Below are positions 25,201 through 34,829 of a stretch of DNA of 64,000 nucleotides, one piece after another. The stretch's first letter is position 1. Each line of letters starts with the position of its first letter. The stretch is from contig NW_020825288.1 in assembly GCF_003286085.1 (NCBI RefSeq), positions 17,298,001 through 17,362,000 on the forward strand, given 5' to 3'. A program made the translations under genes and the position numbers. The DNA comes from Drosophila persimilis. Taxonomy: Eukaryota; Arthropoda; Insecta; Diptera; Drosophilidae. The notes under the pieces are model-generated. The model saw nothing but the letters and a program-made list of their open reading frames with translations. It was not told where the DNA came from and did no database searches.

Positions 25201-28200
25201 TACAAATTAAATGATTTCCAGCACCAATCAGTTTGATATATTTCCATTTATATATTTACTATATATATATATATATATATATCAATATTCCTTCATTGTT
25301 TTGTATGTTGTTTTGGTTTTGTTTTATTTCGATTCAAGTGATATATAATTCTAATCAAAATACAAATATACAATAGATAGTTGTTGTTCTTGTTGTTGTA
25401 CACACACAATATATTATATCTATATATTTCTTAAGCATATATCACACCATCAATCCATCAACCCATCCATTCAAACTCATACTCCATCAAAGACTAAAGA
25501 ATTCAACGGATCAGTAATAAGTATATCTGGACTTTTCGATATTTATTTCGAAATTTAGTCAGGATCATCAATCATTGACCCTCATGGCCATTAGTCACTT
25601 TCATTTGTCATCTCATTACGACTTTTGTATATATCTTTTCACCTAGCTTTTTCGTCTTCTTCTTCTTGTCTATACCAAAATTCTTAAGTTTATTTTCTCT
25701 TTTCTATACTGGTCTCCTGTCTCTTTGTCTTGCGTGCCTTTCTCTAGCCGTGTAAAAATTATAGTTGGTCTTTGCATGTCAATTGAATAATGTATTTTTT
25801 TTATACAGTTTAACAGATTATACTCCTTACTTTGGGTTTTTGTTTTTAACAGTAAGGCCAAGTGTTTGCATTAACAATACTAATAATTAACTGCACCTGA
25901 TTGCCGAATGAACTTGAAATATGCCTAGTAGATCACCCACCAAAATGAGACATAGAAACCAAAACCAAAAGACAACCAGCCAACCAGCCAACCAGCTCCT
26001 TGAACCAGAATTAGTGAATGATCATGGGAATGATCGATCGTATCTGTAAATACTGTTGGTAAAATGCCTCTCTCTGACAGACAAGACAGATCCCGAACCC
26101 CCGACTAGCCAGCAAAGGGAAAACGAAACCTCTGTTTCTTTCGGATTGTAATCCTCTGGGACCGCCCCGAAGATCCTTGTATCCCACAAATACAAACAAC
26201 ATTTTTCGAGTACCGTTAAGTACTCTCGTACTCGTATCTGCTTCTCGAACTACAAAAATATTTCTTTTAGCGTTGCTTTCCTCTCGTTGATTTTTGGACT
26301 TTTTCGTTTTCTGGTTTTTTTTTCGTTAAATGTTTTCCTTCTGGTTTTCTGAATGTTGGTCTTGTTTGTTTGCGAATTAGCTTCTTCGATATATATTTAC
26401 TATTCGTTCATATTTTTGTTCAAGATATAACAACAAAAACAACAACAGCATCAGAAAAAGGCTAACCAAAAGCACAAAAAAAAAAACATACAAAAAACCT
26501 TAAAAAAATTCAATTTCAAATAAATAACGACGGCGCGTATTTTGTATCTAATGTAAATCTTTTTGTAAAATACTAAATTTAAATTTAAACTTTAACTTAA
26601 CTTATTTCCAAATATACAAATACAATATATAAATATACTACTAAGCCACCTAAGTGCCCGTCCAACTACTACTATTTATACTACCAATACCAATACTACC
26701 TTTACTTACCCCAAAAATAACTTGTAAAGTGCATACCAAATGCTTTAATCGAATCCCCATCCACTATTCAGAAATATCAAGCGCTATCCAGGGCTATATT
26801 TCGTTAGATCTGAAAGGTAATATTTAAAACAATTTTAATCTACATATTGTATGTCTGGACAACAAATATCCCCAATAACAATCAAATCAAATGCAAATCA
26901 ATTCTCTATCCAATCCGATCCGATCTGAAACCATTTGACGCCTCTCTTCCTCTCGTTTTTGCAAAGCTCCCAATTTTCAACAGAATGAAGCCCGTATTTT
27001 ATTTGAAAATGATGTGAAACATTTTAAAATGTGTTTTGTTTTGTTTTAATTTCGATTCCACCCTTTTTGTTATGAGTTTTTCAATTGGTTTGTTTTTTCT
27101 GAACTGCGGTGAATTATAGAGAACAAGACCTACCCACGCTGAGGAGACCAACCAAAAAAGCATATCCTGAATAGTCTTTTCAACCCACATTGAAACACAG
27201 ATCCCAGAACAGATTCAGGCAGCTTCAGCAGTCCTTACTCGAACTCTTTATCGAACTCCAAATCGAAATTGAACGCGACTAAATTTCCATATATTTCGAT
27301 ATAAAGTTTTGGTTTTGTTTTTTCGATCATTTGGTTTTGATTTACGTTTGGGTTTCCACCTCTTGCGTTCGACTACTACAACTACTTCTTTCGAATAATT
27401 TTTTGTAATGGTCTGCTGTGGTAAATGTGAAGTCTTTATGTTATATTCGTTGCTATAGATGCTCGCCCTGCTTCCCCTACACTGTTAGACAACACGGGCC
27501 ATCCTGCCCCCGATCACCAAACGCAGGTAAATACTCTTTCTCTTTTGTTTCCTTTTTGTTTCGAAATATTCGTTATAGCGAACGTATGAAAAAAAAAGAA
27601 AGAACAACGATATACAATATTTTCGTTTGTTTTTCGAAAATAACAAAAAAATAAAACTGCTTAAACTAAATTAACGAAAAAAAAGAGTTACGTATACGCC
27701 AAAATGTATCCGCAATTGTTCACTAAAAATACCCAAACAACAAAGCCTACCTACAAATACTATATTATTATTACTACAACAACAACAACAACAGCCACAA
27801 ACTACAACTACTTACAACAGCTATACCTCTATACCTGTACCTATACCTGTACCTATACCTATACCTATACCTATACCTGATCTTCTAGCTATACCTCCTA
27901 CACCTTGCTATATCTGTCACTCATTTACTTTTCGGTTGAAATTGTCGGACAAGTCCAAAGTCATTCATGAGACCCCGAACCCCATCCTCAGATACTCAGA
28001 TACTACTGACACCGACAGAACAGTACCAACACTCTATCCGTCCCCTTCCAATGACATACTGCTATCGCTTTCGTGCACACACACACGCCACTCCAGTAGC
28101 GTCGTGCTGTTGTGTTCCGGTCTCTTTTCCATACTCGCCAATATTCGATTCGATTGTCCATTGTTTCGTCCTCTTTCTCTCTCTCTCTATGTCTATAACT

Positions 28201-28210
28201 ATTGTACGCA

Positions 28211-28242
<32 letters not shown>

Positions 28243-31200
28243 ATCCTCATCCTAAACCTAATCTTGCTCTGTCTATATAAACCCTTTATGTGTGTGTGCC
28301 ATAACGTATATCCAGTCCCAAGTCAAACGCTTACAGTACAGTACATGAACATTCCGATATAAACGCTACCAATCAACAACCGATCAATAGTACATATGTA
28401 TAGCTAGCAACATGTTTATCTTGTAGTTAACATCCAAGACAAAAAAACACACACATTTTATATACATATACCAACATCCCAAAACAGAAACAACATCAGC
28501 ATTCAGCATCGGCCACAGGCTCGTCCGTGTAAAGATCGTTGAGAGCATCCATATAGCCTGCAAATGACGCACTTCATGTTGATATACTTGAAAACGAACT
28601 ACAACACTAAGGAACTATTATGATAATCCAGATATCATGCTTGTGTGTATAGCCTGTACATATATAAGAGTTCCATTCCCGAGGAGCTTCAACACATTTC
28701 CACAGCCACAGTCATTCACATCAATTTCCTATTCAGTTATTAGTTCTTCTTATTTATACATTTTCTTTTGTTATAAGTTTTCCTTATACCGTCTGTTTTT
28801 TCCCAATGATTGGTCAGCTTATGGACTTTCTAGCCTCAAGGCCTAGTCGGAGGCTCGTAGAATATACTTATACATAGGGATATACTGATTAAGGATTCTT
28901 AACTGATGATTTGACGACAATAATTTTTATAATTTAAAAATGGACACCCCTTCGGGAAGTCATTATTGAAAAATTGGTCTTACTTTTGTCCTTCAGAACT
29001 TTTGTATTTGTTCTACATCTACGAGCAAGCTTCTCCAATTTAGGAAACAAATAATCCGAATAAGGATTTTAATTTTTAAAACTGTCAATATATTCTGATT
29101 ACAATTGTGATCTGTTATCCAGGTCCTGGAATTTTCATTCTGATAGCCATGAAGATAACATACCAGCTGCTGCCCCAATTCTATATCTTATTAATTTTAT
29201 TAACACTTTTTGGGCTTATGGGAAAGCCACGTTTTAATTTCTAAGATTATTTTTTGTTAGGGGGATAAAATGAGAATTATTTTGCTTCCACATGAATACA
29301 GATATAATATAGATACACAGTTTACAAAACTAGTCCGAACCAAAAATGTAGGTAGGGTCTGGTGTACTTCTAAACGTCTTCCAGAGCAAACAAAAAACAA
29401 GTTTCCCCCAAATTGAGATAAATTCCCAAAAACGAAAATATGTACAGATATATATTCAAACAACATCCAACAAAAACAACAAACATCTTATCTAAGTATT
29501 ACCAGATATACGAGACACACACTCAAGTAAACTCAAGTATTGCTGATAAGAACCAACCCATAAATATACATACATACATACATACATATATACATAGCAT
29601 ATATATCTATATATGAATACATTTTAGTTTCTTTACTGGTAAACGCTACTAATTATATTAATTAATTGCTACTACTACTATTGGAATATTGGATGTAATG
29701 TGTACAAACTTCTATGTGATTCACTGTATGTGTAACTCTTTGACGTTTTTTTCGTTTCGTCAACTGATGTTTCAGTTATTTTCTACCTTCCACGCCTCCT
29801 AAGTTGAATCCCAGAACCACCCGGATTATGCTTTTCACTACATAACCCTCATATGATTTTATTTTTGGCTCACCTTTACGTTTTTAGAACTGCATTTTGC
29901 TTTATGTTTAGACAAGAAAGAAAAACACAGCGATACGAAAACGGAATTTAATTTGATTTTGTTCATCGAATCATTGGAGATTGACCCAATCTATCTCTAG
30001 ATGGTTTCTGATTATGACACAATCGATCACAAAATACACACCTACTATACTTATCCACATGTCTCACTCTTCTCATCAAGGTAGTGTAAATATATAGCGA
30101 CTAGATCTACTTAGCGAAGTCCGTGCCACCCTGGGTCCAGCATCGAGAGTTTTTTTTCATTCTTTTTTTACAAGACAGAATACCACATATCTGTTGTCGA
30201 AAGAAAATGTTGGCACATTTTGTTTTTTATTTTTGTAATGCGAATTCTTGTGTTTACCTTTTGGCCCTAGGCCCCAGTTCATTTTGCGTTTGAAAACTAT
30301 TAAGAAACGTTGCTAGTTCTACATTGTTTTTGAGTTGTTCTTTTCCAAACAAACAAACAAATTGTCGATCCCGTCGACAGATGTGTGTACATTTTACATT
30401 TCGCCGAATAACGTACTCGTATTGCTACTGGTATTCGTTTTGATTGAGAAGACGGAATACCATCTTGGAGCTCATTGATTTCTGCTGCACAGGATCCCGC
30501 TTCGGTTCGGTTCGATGCGGTTCGATTCGGTTCTTGAGTAGCCATTGCCATTTCAGTACAGTAGTTAAAGCATGTAGTTGCCATTACTAACATAACCAAA
30601 ACGAAAACAAAAACGAAAAACCAAAAACCAAAAACATACAACCATCTCAAGTAATCTCAGCAACTACTGCTCGTGGACGAGTCCAAGTGCAACACCCATA
30701 TTAGAGTTGTTTTTCACTGCTACAAACTAACCAATCCCTTGGCCATTTCGAGTAACCACTTGAGAGAACAAAATGAAAATGATACCTACATATGAAAATA
30801 TTGAGAAAATTTTACCCATAAATATACTATACGTACAATATATAAATATTTGAACAATTAGTTTGCCATTCGTTTGACGAGATTACCGTACTGTATCCCT
30901 GATTGGAGCCATTCTTCGACTAACTCGTTCTCTTTGGTATATTCGATAATCGCCAACTTGCAGGGGATGATCGGCCGCGTTGGTAATCAGCAGCAGCAGC
31001 AGCAGCAGCAGCCGTACGGTCAGCAACAGACGCAAATGGGACAACAGCAACAGCAGCAGCAGCAACAACAACAGCAGCAGCAGCAGCAGACACAGCAACA
31101 GCAAATGGGACAACCTGGAATGATGGGCATGGGCCAGCAGCCGCAACAGCAGATGGGGCAACAGCAGATGGGACAGCAGCCAATGGGCGGCATGGGACAG

Positions 31201-31776
31201 ATGGGGCAAATGGGCCAAATGGGTATGGGAGGACAGCAGCAGCAGCAACAGCCGCCGGTCACGACGCAGGCGCAAACGGGTGGCCTGTTCTCCGGCGCGA
31301 CTAGCCTGCTCTCTGGTGCTACTTCGGCTGCCACCGGTGGTCTATTTGGGTCGAAGCAACCGCCCAAAACGGATCCAATGCAACCACCCGGCGGTGTGCA
31401 GCCAACGCAGCAACAAGCAAATGCCTTTGGTGCACAGCCCGGGATGCAACAGCAGGGCATGCAACAGGGTATGCAACAGGGCATGCAACAGGGTATGCAG
31501 CAACAGGGCATGCAACAGCAGGGCATGCAACAGCAGGGCATGCAACAGCAGGGTATGCAGCAACAGGGCATGCAGCAGGGCATGCAACAGGGCATGCAAC
31601 AACCGCAACAGCAGCAGCAACAACAACAACAAGTGCCACCGCAAGCCCAGCCCCCGCCGCAGGGCGGCGGTCTGCTGGGCGGCCTCAAGGGCATTGCAGC
31701 GGCGGCGCCCGGCGGCGATGTCCTCTCGAAAGGCAAAGATCTATTTGGCAAATTTGGGTTCGGCTTTGGCAAATAA
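8362..31776 (+). CDS. Rbp: RIM-binding protein (active-zone scaffold), 19 coding exons
   Basis: Rbp is a presynaptic scaffold whose SH3 domains bind RIM and voltage-gated calcium channels. Exons read from splice sites and phase: 8340-8505 (ATG at 8362), 8572-8670, 8726-8956, 10495-10618, 10676-11100, 13004-13526, 13592-13703, 17399-17544, 17624-17824, 18066-18256, 18318-18990, 19066-19352, 20540-20620, 22143-22796, 23478-23795, 23915-24001, 24144-24432, 27459-27526, 30964-31776. The sum is 5,466 nt, or 1,821 residues, close to the fly protein as I recall it (about 1,840). Order: coiled coil (1-200), Gly/Ser/Ala-rich linker, SH3-I (about 535-605), three FN3 domains (about 670-960), Gln/Met-rich linker, SH3-II (about 1270-1330), SH3-III (about 1395-1490), Gln-rich C-terminus. 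Diagnostic strings are [20 protein letters not shown] and [13 protein letters not shown]. Every junction keeps frame with GT/AG ends. The exons at 20540 and 23915 may be alternative. Confidence 0.93.
9051..9056 (-). terminator. AATAAA signal for the nested FGOP2-like gene
   Basis: On the minus strand an AATAAA hexamer lies about 105 nt after the stop at 9161. It supports an autonomous transcript instead of a chance frame inside Rbp. Confidence 0.5.
9161..9928 (-). CDS. Single-exon FGFR1OP2/SIKE-like coiled-coil protein nested in an Rbp intron
   Basis: This is an uninterrupted 255-codon frame (ATG at 9928, TAA at 9161) in the intron between 8956 and 10495, antisense to Rbp. The middle is coiled coil, with [50 protein letters not shown] and [15 protein letters not shown]. 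This matches the order of motifs in FGFR1OP2/SIKE proteins: a leucine-rich 'LREN' helix, a YK/YR segment, the '[10 protein letters not shown]' helix and an 'LExEN' end. Those proteins are STRIPAK-associated. The tail is acidic and serine-rich ([12 protein letters not shown]). No introns plus an AATAAA at 9051-9056, about 105 nt past the stop, suggest an expressed retrocopy. Family membership is by eye. A divergent duplicate of fly Fgop2 is my reading, not proven. Confidence 0.75.
   Translation of the reverse strand: MSDTEDSAPMSDLMKAVSELSDSFGQLIIQIDGLLLDAHVVDSEILSSCNYRHEQLIKHLADKDEEALELRENLELKATVEEYIAGVQTIVAKYKEHCQGDMLLESYNLREKYMASLEEIVNGQDERIDRMFDMIKVLGHMKDLETEQNQELIRRLFGENEMMRCQLQINNDGGFPKGPGPHETNEIATQSDLNDWTSDASSMISFMSALSQGVDDSDSLSGCSVVSQVEVNRFIEEALSKDIDSDESFSSSEYE
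10170..10436. repeat. Imperfect long inverted repeat (hairpin) in an Rbp intron
   Basis: The left arm (about 10175-10266) and right arm (about 10343-10436) are inverted copies of one another, with a loop of roughly 75 nt. Matching blocks are ATAAGGTGACGTCTTC against the reverse complement ATAAGGTGATGTCGTC, GAGGACCATCC against GAGGACCATCC, and CTCAGTTTCGCTA against CTCATTTCGCTA. It ends about 60 nt before the acceptor at 10495. No protein is encoded. Confidence 0.7.
12218..12248. repeat. GAT microsatellite in Rbp intron
   Basis: About ten tandem GAT units with one GAC variant. Non-coding. Confidence 0.85.
12498..12532. repeat. CT microsatellite in Rbp intron
   Basis: A nearly pure CT run with one interruption. 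On the opposite strand it is a GA tract, a possible GAGA-factor site. Confidence 0.8.
13809..14384 (-). CDS. Secreted six-cysteine protein, array copy 1 (short tail)
   Basis: Two exons: 14384-14331 codes a signal peptide ([18 protein letters not shown]), then a 51-nt intron (14330-14280, GTAAAA to TTACAG), then 14279-13809. The total is 174 residues. The mature part has six cysteines in the spacing shared by all array members (NLMC, VVDC, VFAC, FSC, VQC, VDAC), so three disulfides are likely. It ends soon after the sixth cysteine (FPNNSAP). It lacks the threonine-rich tail and RPFYKK end of copies 2 and 3. It is the most divergent copy in the core and lies closest to Rbp exon 13592-13703. The function is unknown. 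Resemblance to Drosophila-specific secreted families such as DUF725 should be tested. Confidence 0.8.
14580..15227 (-). CDS. Secreted six-cysteine protein, array copy 2
   Basis: Exon 1 is 15227-15174 (signal peptide [18 protein letters not shown]). The 51-nt intron is 15173-15123. Exon 2 is 15122-14580. The product has 198 residues. The six cysteines (KMKC, IKC, FESC, TSC, SGC, DSC) match the other copies. The C-terminus is a threonine/proline-rich, potentially O-glycosylated stretch ([13 protein letters not shown]) followed by [13 protein letters not shown]. It is very similar to copy 3, including UTR-like flanks, so the duplication is recent or homogenised by gene conversion. The start was chosen because only the spliced form has a signal peptide. 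Confidence 0.82.
15423..16070 (-). CDS. Secreted six-cysteine protein, array copy 3
   Basis: Exon 1 is 16070-16017, the 51-nt intron is 16016-15966, and exon 2 is 15965-15423; the product has 198 residues. The signal peptide is identical to that of copy 2. The core differs at scattered positions (for example [15 protein letters not shown] and [13 protein letters not shown]). The Thr-rich tail and last 13 residues are the same as in copy 2. The six cysteines are conserved. Most differences are concentrated in the middle of the mature protein, while the ends are near-identical. That pattern fits either conversion of the ends or diversifying selection on the centre. Confidence 0.82.
16270..16919 (-). 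CDS. Secreted six-cysteine protein, array copy 4
   Basis: Exon 1 is 16919-16866, with a different signal peptide ([18 protein letters not shown]). The intron is 59 nt (16865-16807) and exon 2 is 16806-16270; the product has 196 residues. The six cysteines are kept (KIKC, AKC, FEAC, AAC, TAC, DSC). The first codon of exon 2, TTG in the other copies, is ATG here. The Thr tail is shortened and remodelled ([18 protein letters not shown]). It is the outer intact member of the array, next to the decayed copy. It is probably extracellular, and its role is unknown. Confidence 0.8.
17026..17335 (-). pseudogene. Decayed fifth copy of the six-cysteine secreted gene
   Basis: Read on the minus strand, this stretch aligns with exon 2 of copy 4. 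Shared blocks include the segment beside GAATTCTGGACAAG (in copy 4, GAATTCTTGACAAG), the GCTTTTGCGCCAAA block, and a 3' flank resembling the ATCAGGTAGCC spacer. The middle is deleted, no long frame remains, and there is no signal-peptide exon. The sequence then runs into CATAAATGAAACC, as in the flank of copy 4. Confidence 0.65.
18066..18990 (+). other. Rbp: Three fibronectin type III domains of Rbp
   Basis: FN3-1 ([20 protein letters not shown] onward) lies in 18066-18256 and the start of the next exon. FN3-2 ([20 protein letters not shown]) and FN3-3 ([20 protein letters not shown]) lie in 18318-18990. Each shows the FN3 B-strand tryptophan and, in FN3-2, the Y-x-V-x-V-x-A F-strand signature. 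RIM-BP proteins carry three contiguous FN3 domains after the first SH3, as here. Confidence 0.85.
19230..19352 (+). repeat. Rbp: GMQQ-coding tandem repeat in Rbp exon 12
   Basis: A CAG run is followed by about four copies of a 12-nt unit, GGCATGCAGCAG, coding Gly-Met-Gln-Gln. It lies in the linker after the FN3 block. The exon ends at 19352 in phase 0 with a GTGAGT donor. Confidence 0.85.
20540..20620 (+). other. Rbp: Rbp 81-nt micro-exon (Gly/Leu-rich)
   Basis: AG|CCCGAC at the left and GTAAGT at the right bound 27 in-frame codons, including [16 protein letters not shown]. It keeps phase 0 on both sides, so it can be skipped without a frameshift. It sits alone between introns of about 1.2 and 1.5 kb. 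The motif resembles the Gly/Leu strings in exons 23915-24001 and 30964-31776 of the same gene. Confidence 0.7.
22200..22240 (+). repeat. Rbp: CAG trinucleotide run (polyQ) in Rbp
   Basis: About 11 consecutive CAG codons encode polyglutamine in exon 22143-22796, just before the methionine-rich minisatellite. It is a candidate for length polymorphism. Confidence 0.9.
22320..22590 (+). repeat. Rbp: 12-nt minisatellite coding (GQMP/GQMQ)n in Rbp
   Basis: About 21 tandem copies of a 12-nt unit (GGACAGATGCCT and variants) code Gly-Gln-Met-Pro or Gly-Gln-Met-Gln. Units fall into higher-order blocks of GQMP copies followed by GQMQ. The array lies between the FN3 block and SH3-II, which begins near 22690 with [14 protein letters not shown]. 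It is expressed, disordered linker sequence that grows by unequal exchange. Confidence 0.92.
23915..24001 (+). other. Rbp: Rbp 87-nt cassette exon inserted in SH3-III
   Basis: The acceptor CTACTTAG and donor GTGAGT enclose 29 in-frame codons (phase 0 to 0) with the core [14 protein letters not shown] between arginine-rich and acidic ends. Without it, SH3-III reads [17 protein letters not shown] straight into [16 protein letters not shown], the canonical fold. Inclusion therefore inserts about 29 residues in the RT loop. It is probably alternative, inferred from frame and domain logic. Confidence 0.6.
24144..24440 (+). other. Rbp: Rbp exon for the rest of SH3-III, with tandem acceptors and donors
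   Basis: This exon codes [16 protein letters not shown], then [16 protein letters not shown] and [13 protein letters not shown], completing SH3-III, followed by a Gly/Pro/Arg tail. The acceptor is a NAGNAG pair (CAGCAG; starts 24144 or 24147). Two in-phase donors exist (after 24426 and after 24432), both joining cleanly to 27459. Reading through gives PGKSK and a TAG stop at 24438-24440, so a short isoform could end here. Confidence 0.7.
27828..27886. repeat. ACCTAT/ACCTGT hexanucleotide repeat in Rbp intron
   Basis: About nine tandem hexamers of TACCTA and TACCTG types. A related TACCTG run occurs at 21705-21733 in an earlier Rbp intron. Confidence 0.8.
28204..28242. repeat. CTA trinucleotide repeat in Rbp intron
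   Basis: About 12 tandem CTA units. Non-coding. Confidence 0.85.
30970..31110 (+). repeat. Rbp: CAG/CAA polyglutamine tracts in the last Rbp exon
   Basis: Two runs of 8 and about 15 Gln codons (mixed CAG/CAA), then a QQTQQQQMG block, open the C-terminal exon. The CAA interruptions suggest the tract is selected at the protein level rather than being a young slippage repeat. Confidence 0.85.
31435..31605 (+). repeat. Rbp: GMQQ/GMQQQ-coding repeat, last Rbp exon
   Basis: There are about twelve copies of GGCATGCAACAG or GGCATGCAACAGCAG, coding GMQQ or GMQQQ. The array is of the same kind as in exon 19066-19352. It lies just before the C-terminal Gly/Ala segment that ends in KFGFGFGK and the stop at 31774-31776. 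Confidence 0.88.
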
Positions 31777-34450
31777 CCCCGGTCATTCCATAGGGTCCTG
31801 TTATATTATTCGTAGATTAGACCTATTATTACTACTATGATTATGATTATAATTATTGCTACTGATTATAATTATGATTACTAAGCTAATATAAAACAAA
31901 AACCAACAAAAACGCTAAGAATGATAACAAAAACATAAAAATTAAATAAATAAAATGAAACCCAAATCCCCGGTCCACAGTGGGCTAATGTGAAAGTTGT
32001 TGTTGATATGATAAAACAAAAAAAAAAAAACAAAAAACAAATGATATGATAAAAACTGCAACTAATAGTACTAATGGTAATATTTTTTATTAATTAAATT
32101 GATAGAAAAATATTATGAGTGACAGACAACAACAGCAGCAGCATCCCAGGGCAGCCACAAAAGAAAATCCGACAAATGAATTGTTGTAAAATTATTTAAC
32201 AAATACAGAAAGAAAAAAAAACAGAATCAAAACCCATTATCCCAAAGACATACATAGATATCGAACACACACACACACAATATACTGAATACATATATAC
32301 AGAAAATACAGAACAAGATATGGGGATGCGGATGCGGATGCGGATGGGGATGGCATGGGATGTGGACGCGAGGGTGGAGAAAAATACATACATATATATA
32401 TTATACATATACATACATTATATTTACAATTATTTGTTAACGCACATTGTTAAATTTGCTACTGTTGCTGACCAGTTTATAAATATTAAAAAAAAAAACA
32501 AAAAACGAAAAAGAAGAAAACCCAAAAAACGAGAATAAATGATAAAAAAAGGCAAACACATAAGATAAACTAAAAACCCAAAAAACATAAAGATACATAT
32601 ATTATATGTATATATTGAAAGTATATTGAAATCTAACAAATGAGATATACTAAAATTACGTTTATAAATCAAAGAAAAGCAAAGAAAAAAGAACGACCGC
32701 ATGTTGAGAGTAATGTCAGAGGAAGAACAAATATACATACGAGTACATACATTAAAACTAATGAATAAATGATATGATACATATTTACATACATACATAT
32801 ATACGCATAGACTATATACAAAAATTCGTATTCAAGCCAATCGGGAGCGACCTTTACTTCCAGTCCAGCTAAAACCAAGCCCCAAACGCCCCAAACGCCC
32901 CAAACGCCCCAACCCCCTAGCCACACATTTTCGATGATAGATTTCATCTTTCGACTGTTCTCCTAGCTAATACTATTCGATATTCCCCCTCCCCCCATTT
33001 CTTTCAGTGTTTTGATGTCCATAGAAGCATATATGCGATAAATATCAGTGTAACTTAAAGCAAACTAAAGACCAAGAGAGATCTACTCCTACATATTGCA
33101 TATGGGGGATACGATTACCCATAGCCCCATGTGGCATATATGTATAAATAAAAAAAGTACTTAAAAACAAGCACAAGAACTTAGCGTTAGATACAGGAGA
33201 TAAACAAAGCCCCCACCCCCTAATAATTCCCTAAAATATGGAGAAACTTTCATTCGTACTTTCCTCTTTCGACCCCCTTTGCTACTAATGCTATCTATCC
33301 AAACCAATACATAAGTACTACTCGGAACCCTACTTTACCTATTCCAGATGTTAGATTAACCCATTGCTATTGCCTTTGTTTATCTCTCCGAGGGCTCCGA
33401 GAGAAAAAGTTTCCTAAGGTTCCAAAAATTGCTTTAACTCAAATCTCACACACTCACACACACACACACACATACATACATGCGTACCTCTTGCTTTACA
33501 AAAAAATATAACAAAACAAAAGAAAAAGAAAAAGTACATATATTAAACGACAAAATTTACCAAAAACAAATACGAGTATATTAAACAAAAGCATATTTAA
33601 AAGAGCGCATACATGTATGTACATATGTATATGTACGAGCATATGTATGTGCTTGGATGGCAATGAATTGTGAGCAAAATATTACTTTACATACACACAC
33701 ACACACACACACACACAGAGACACCAGCAGACACACACGCAGACACAGACTAAGGCAAACTAAGAACTCAACTGCAGGTTGACACCACTGTACATTGTAC
33801 GATAAACTGGCAAATAGTAGATTTTGGGCAGACCAGACACTAGATATCAGAATCAGAACTAGTCGAATGATAGCTAAGAAATGTTGAAATGTGTACCCCC
33901 ATGAGGGGGGTGTTACGAAACAAGTGTTAACTTTTCCCACGTAAATGATTTATATCATACAATCAAAGAGAAAATACCATTGTATTATTTAGAGACACTT
34001 CCGAGGGACAAGCAGCGCAATCGACAGATCAGAAAATGACAAGCAACACTTACAGAACAATCTTACGAGAAGAAAGCCCCAACTTCGGCTTCCACCACCG
34101 GAGTGGTTATATCATCTGCAGGGATATACCGCGGCTACACAGATACTTATACACAGTTAACACAGAGATACACTATATAATCACCCCACATACAAGTACA
34201 CACGAGTATATACAACAATTTATTTCAATGGAAACCAGAGATAAATACCAGAAAAAACCAAAACCCCACACACAGACAAACAGGAAGATAATAGCGGAAA
34301 ATACTATGACAAAAAAAAACAAAACAAAAAAAAATGAAAAACCAACTAAATTGTTATACTGTATTATTATACTTTTTCTATAAATTATAATTTCCTTATT
34401 GAACAAACAAAAAAGCGAAAAAAAACATAATAATTAAACAACAATTTCAA
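31777..34450 (+). other. Rbp: Rbp 3' UTR and downstream spacer
   Basis: A-rich DNA without coding frames follows the stop. AATAAA hexamers overlap at 31945-31954, with more near 32534 and 33147. Neuronal fly genes often have long alternative 3' UTRs, so the transcript may extend past the first site. CA repeats lie at 33450-33475 and 33690-33717. Confidence 0.45.
31945..31954 (+). terminator. Rbp: Overlapping AATAAA polyadenylation signals after Rbp
   Basis: Two overlapping AATAAA hexamers lie about 170 nt after the Rbp stop codon. This is the first canonical signal downstream, so a proximal cleavage site near 31970 is likely. Later hexamers may be distal sites. Confidence 0.55.
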
Positions 34451-34829
34451 AGAAAACAATATGGCTCTCAATGGACTTAATTTCATTCAGAATTTTCAGT
34501 GCTCCAGCAGAAAAAATTACTCATACGACGTGTAGATGTTGTTTTTTTATGAACCTCCACCTGCTGGGGAGGGCCATTATCTTTACAGCCGAACAGAGCA
34601 TACAATATATAGTTAAATAATGCAATTAAGTATTTACAGAGCCGCTTACTAAATAACTTAATCTACAGAGCTAACCATAAAAGCATTTGCGCAATGCCTG
34701 GCCCGCCCGTCACTGGCAAACGTCAAACGGTGGCAGTTCCCCAGAAACATTTATCTAGATACAATACAAACCGACGCTGACAGGATGACTGACGTGGGTG
34801 GCAGCGGGGCTTTAGATAGGAACAAACAT

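Larger units (their letters stand above)
24441..30963 (+). other. Long Rbp 3' introns; one 68-nt exon, otherwise nothing seen
   Basis: Apart from exon 27459-27526, which codes [20 protein letters not shown] and joins in frame both ways, I find no gene. The DNA is AT-rich and carries microsatellites: TA near 25260-25285, ACCTAT/ACCTGT near 27830-27885, and CTA near 28210-28240. Confidence 0.55.

Noticed and set aside
28491..28523. Alternative last Rbp exon ending in GSSV, a possible PDZ-binding tail
   Set aside because: The acceptor region is purine-rich with no pyrimidine tract. The frame match is too short to trust.
31020..31772. Cysteine-rich 250-codon minus-strand frame
   Set aside because: Poly-Cys/Pro comes from reading CAG/CAA repeats backwards. 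It is not a metallothionein-like gene.
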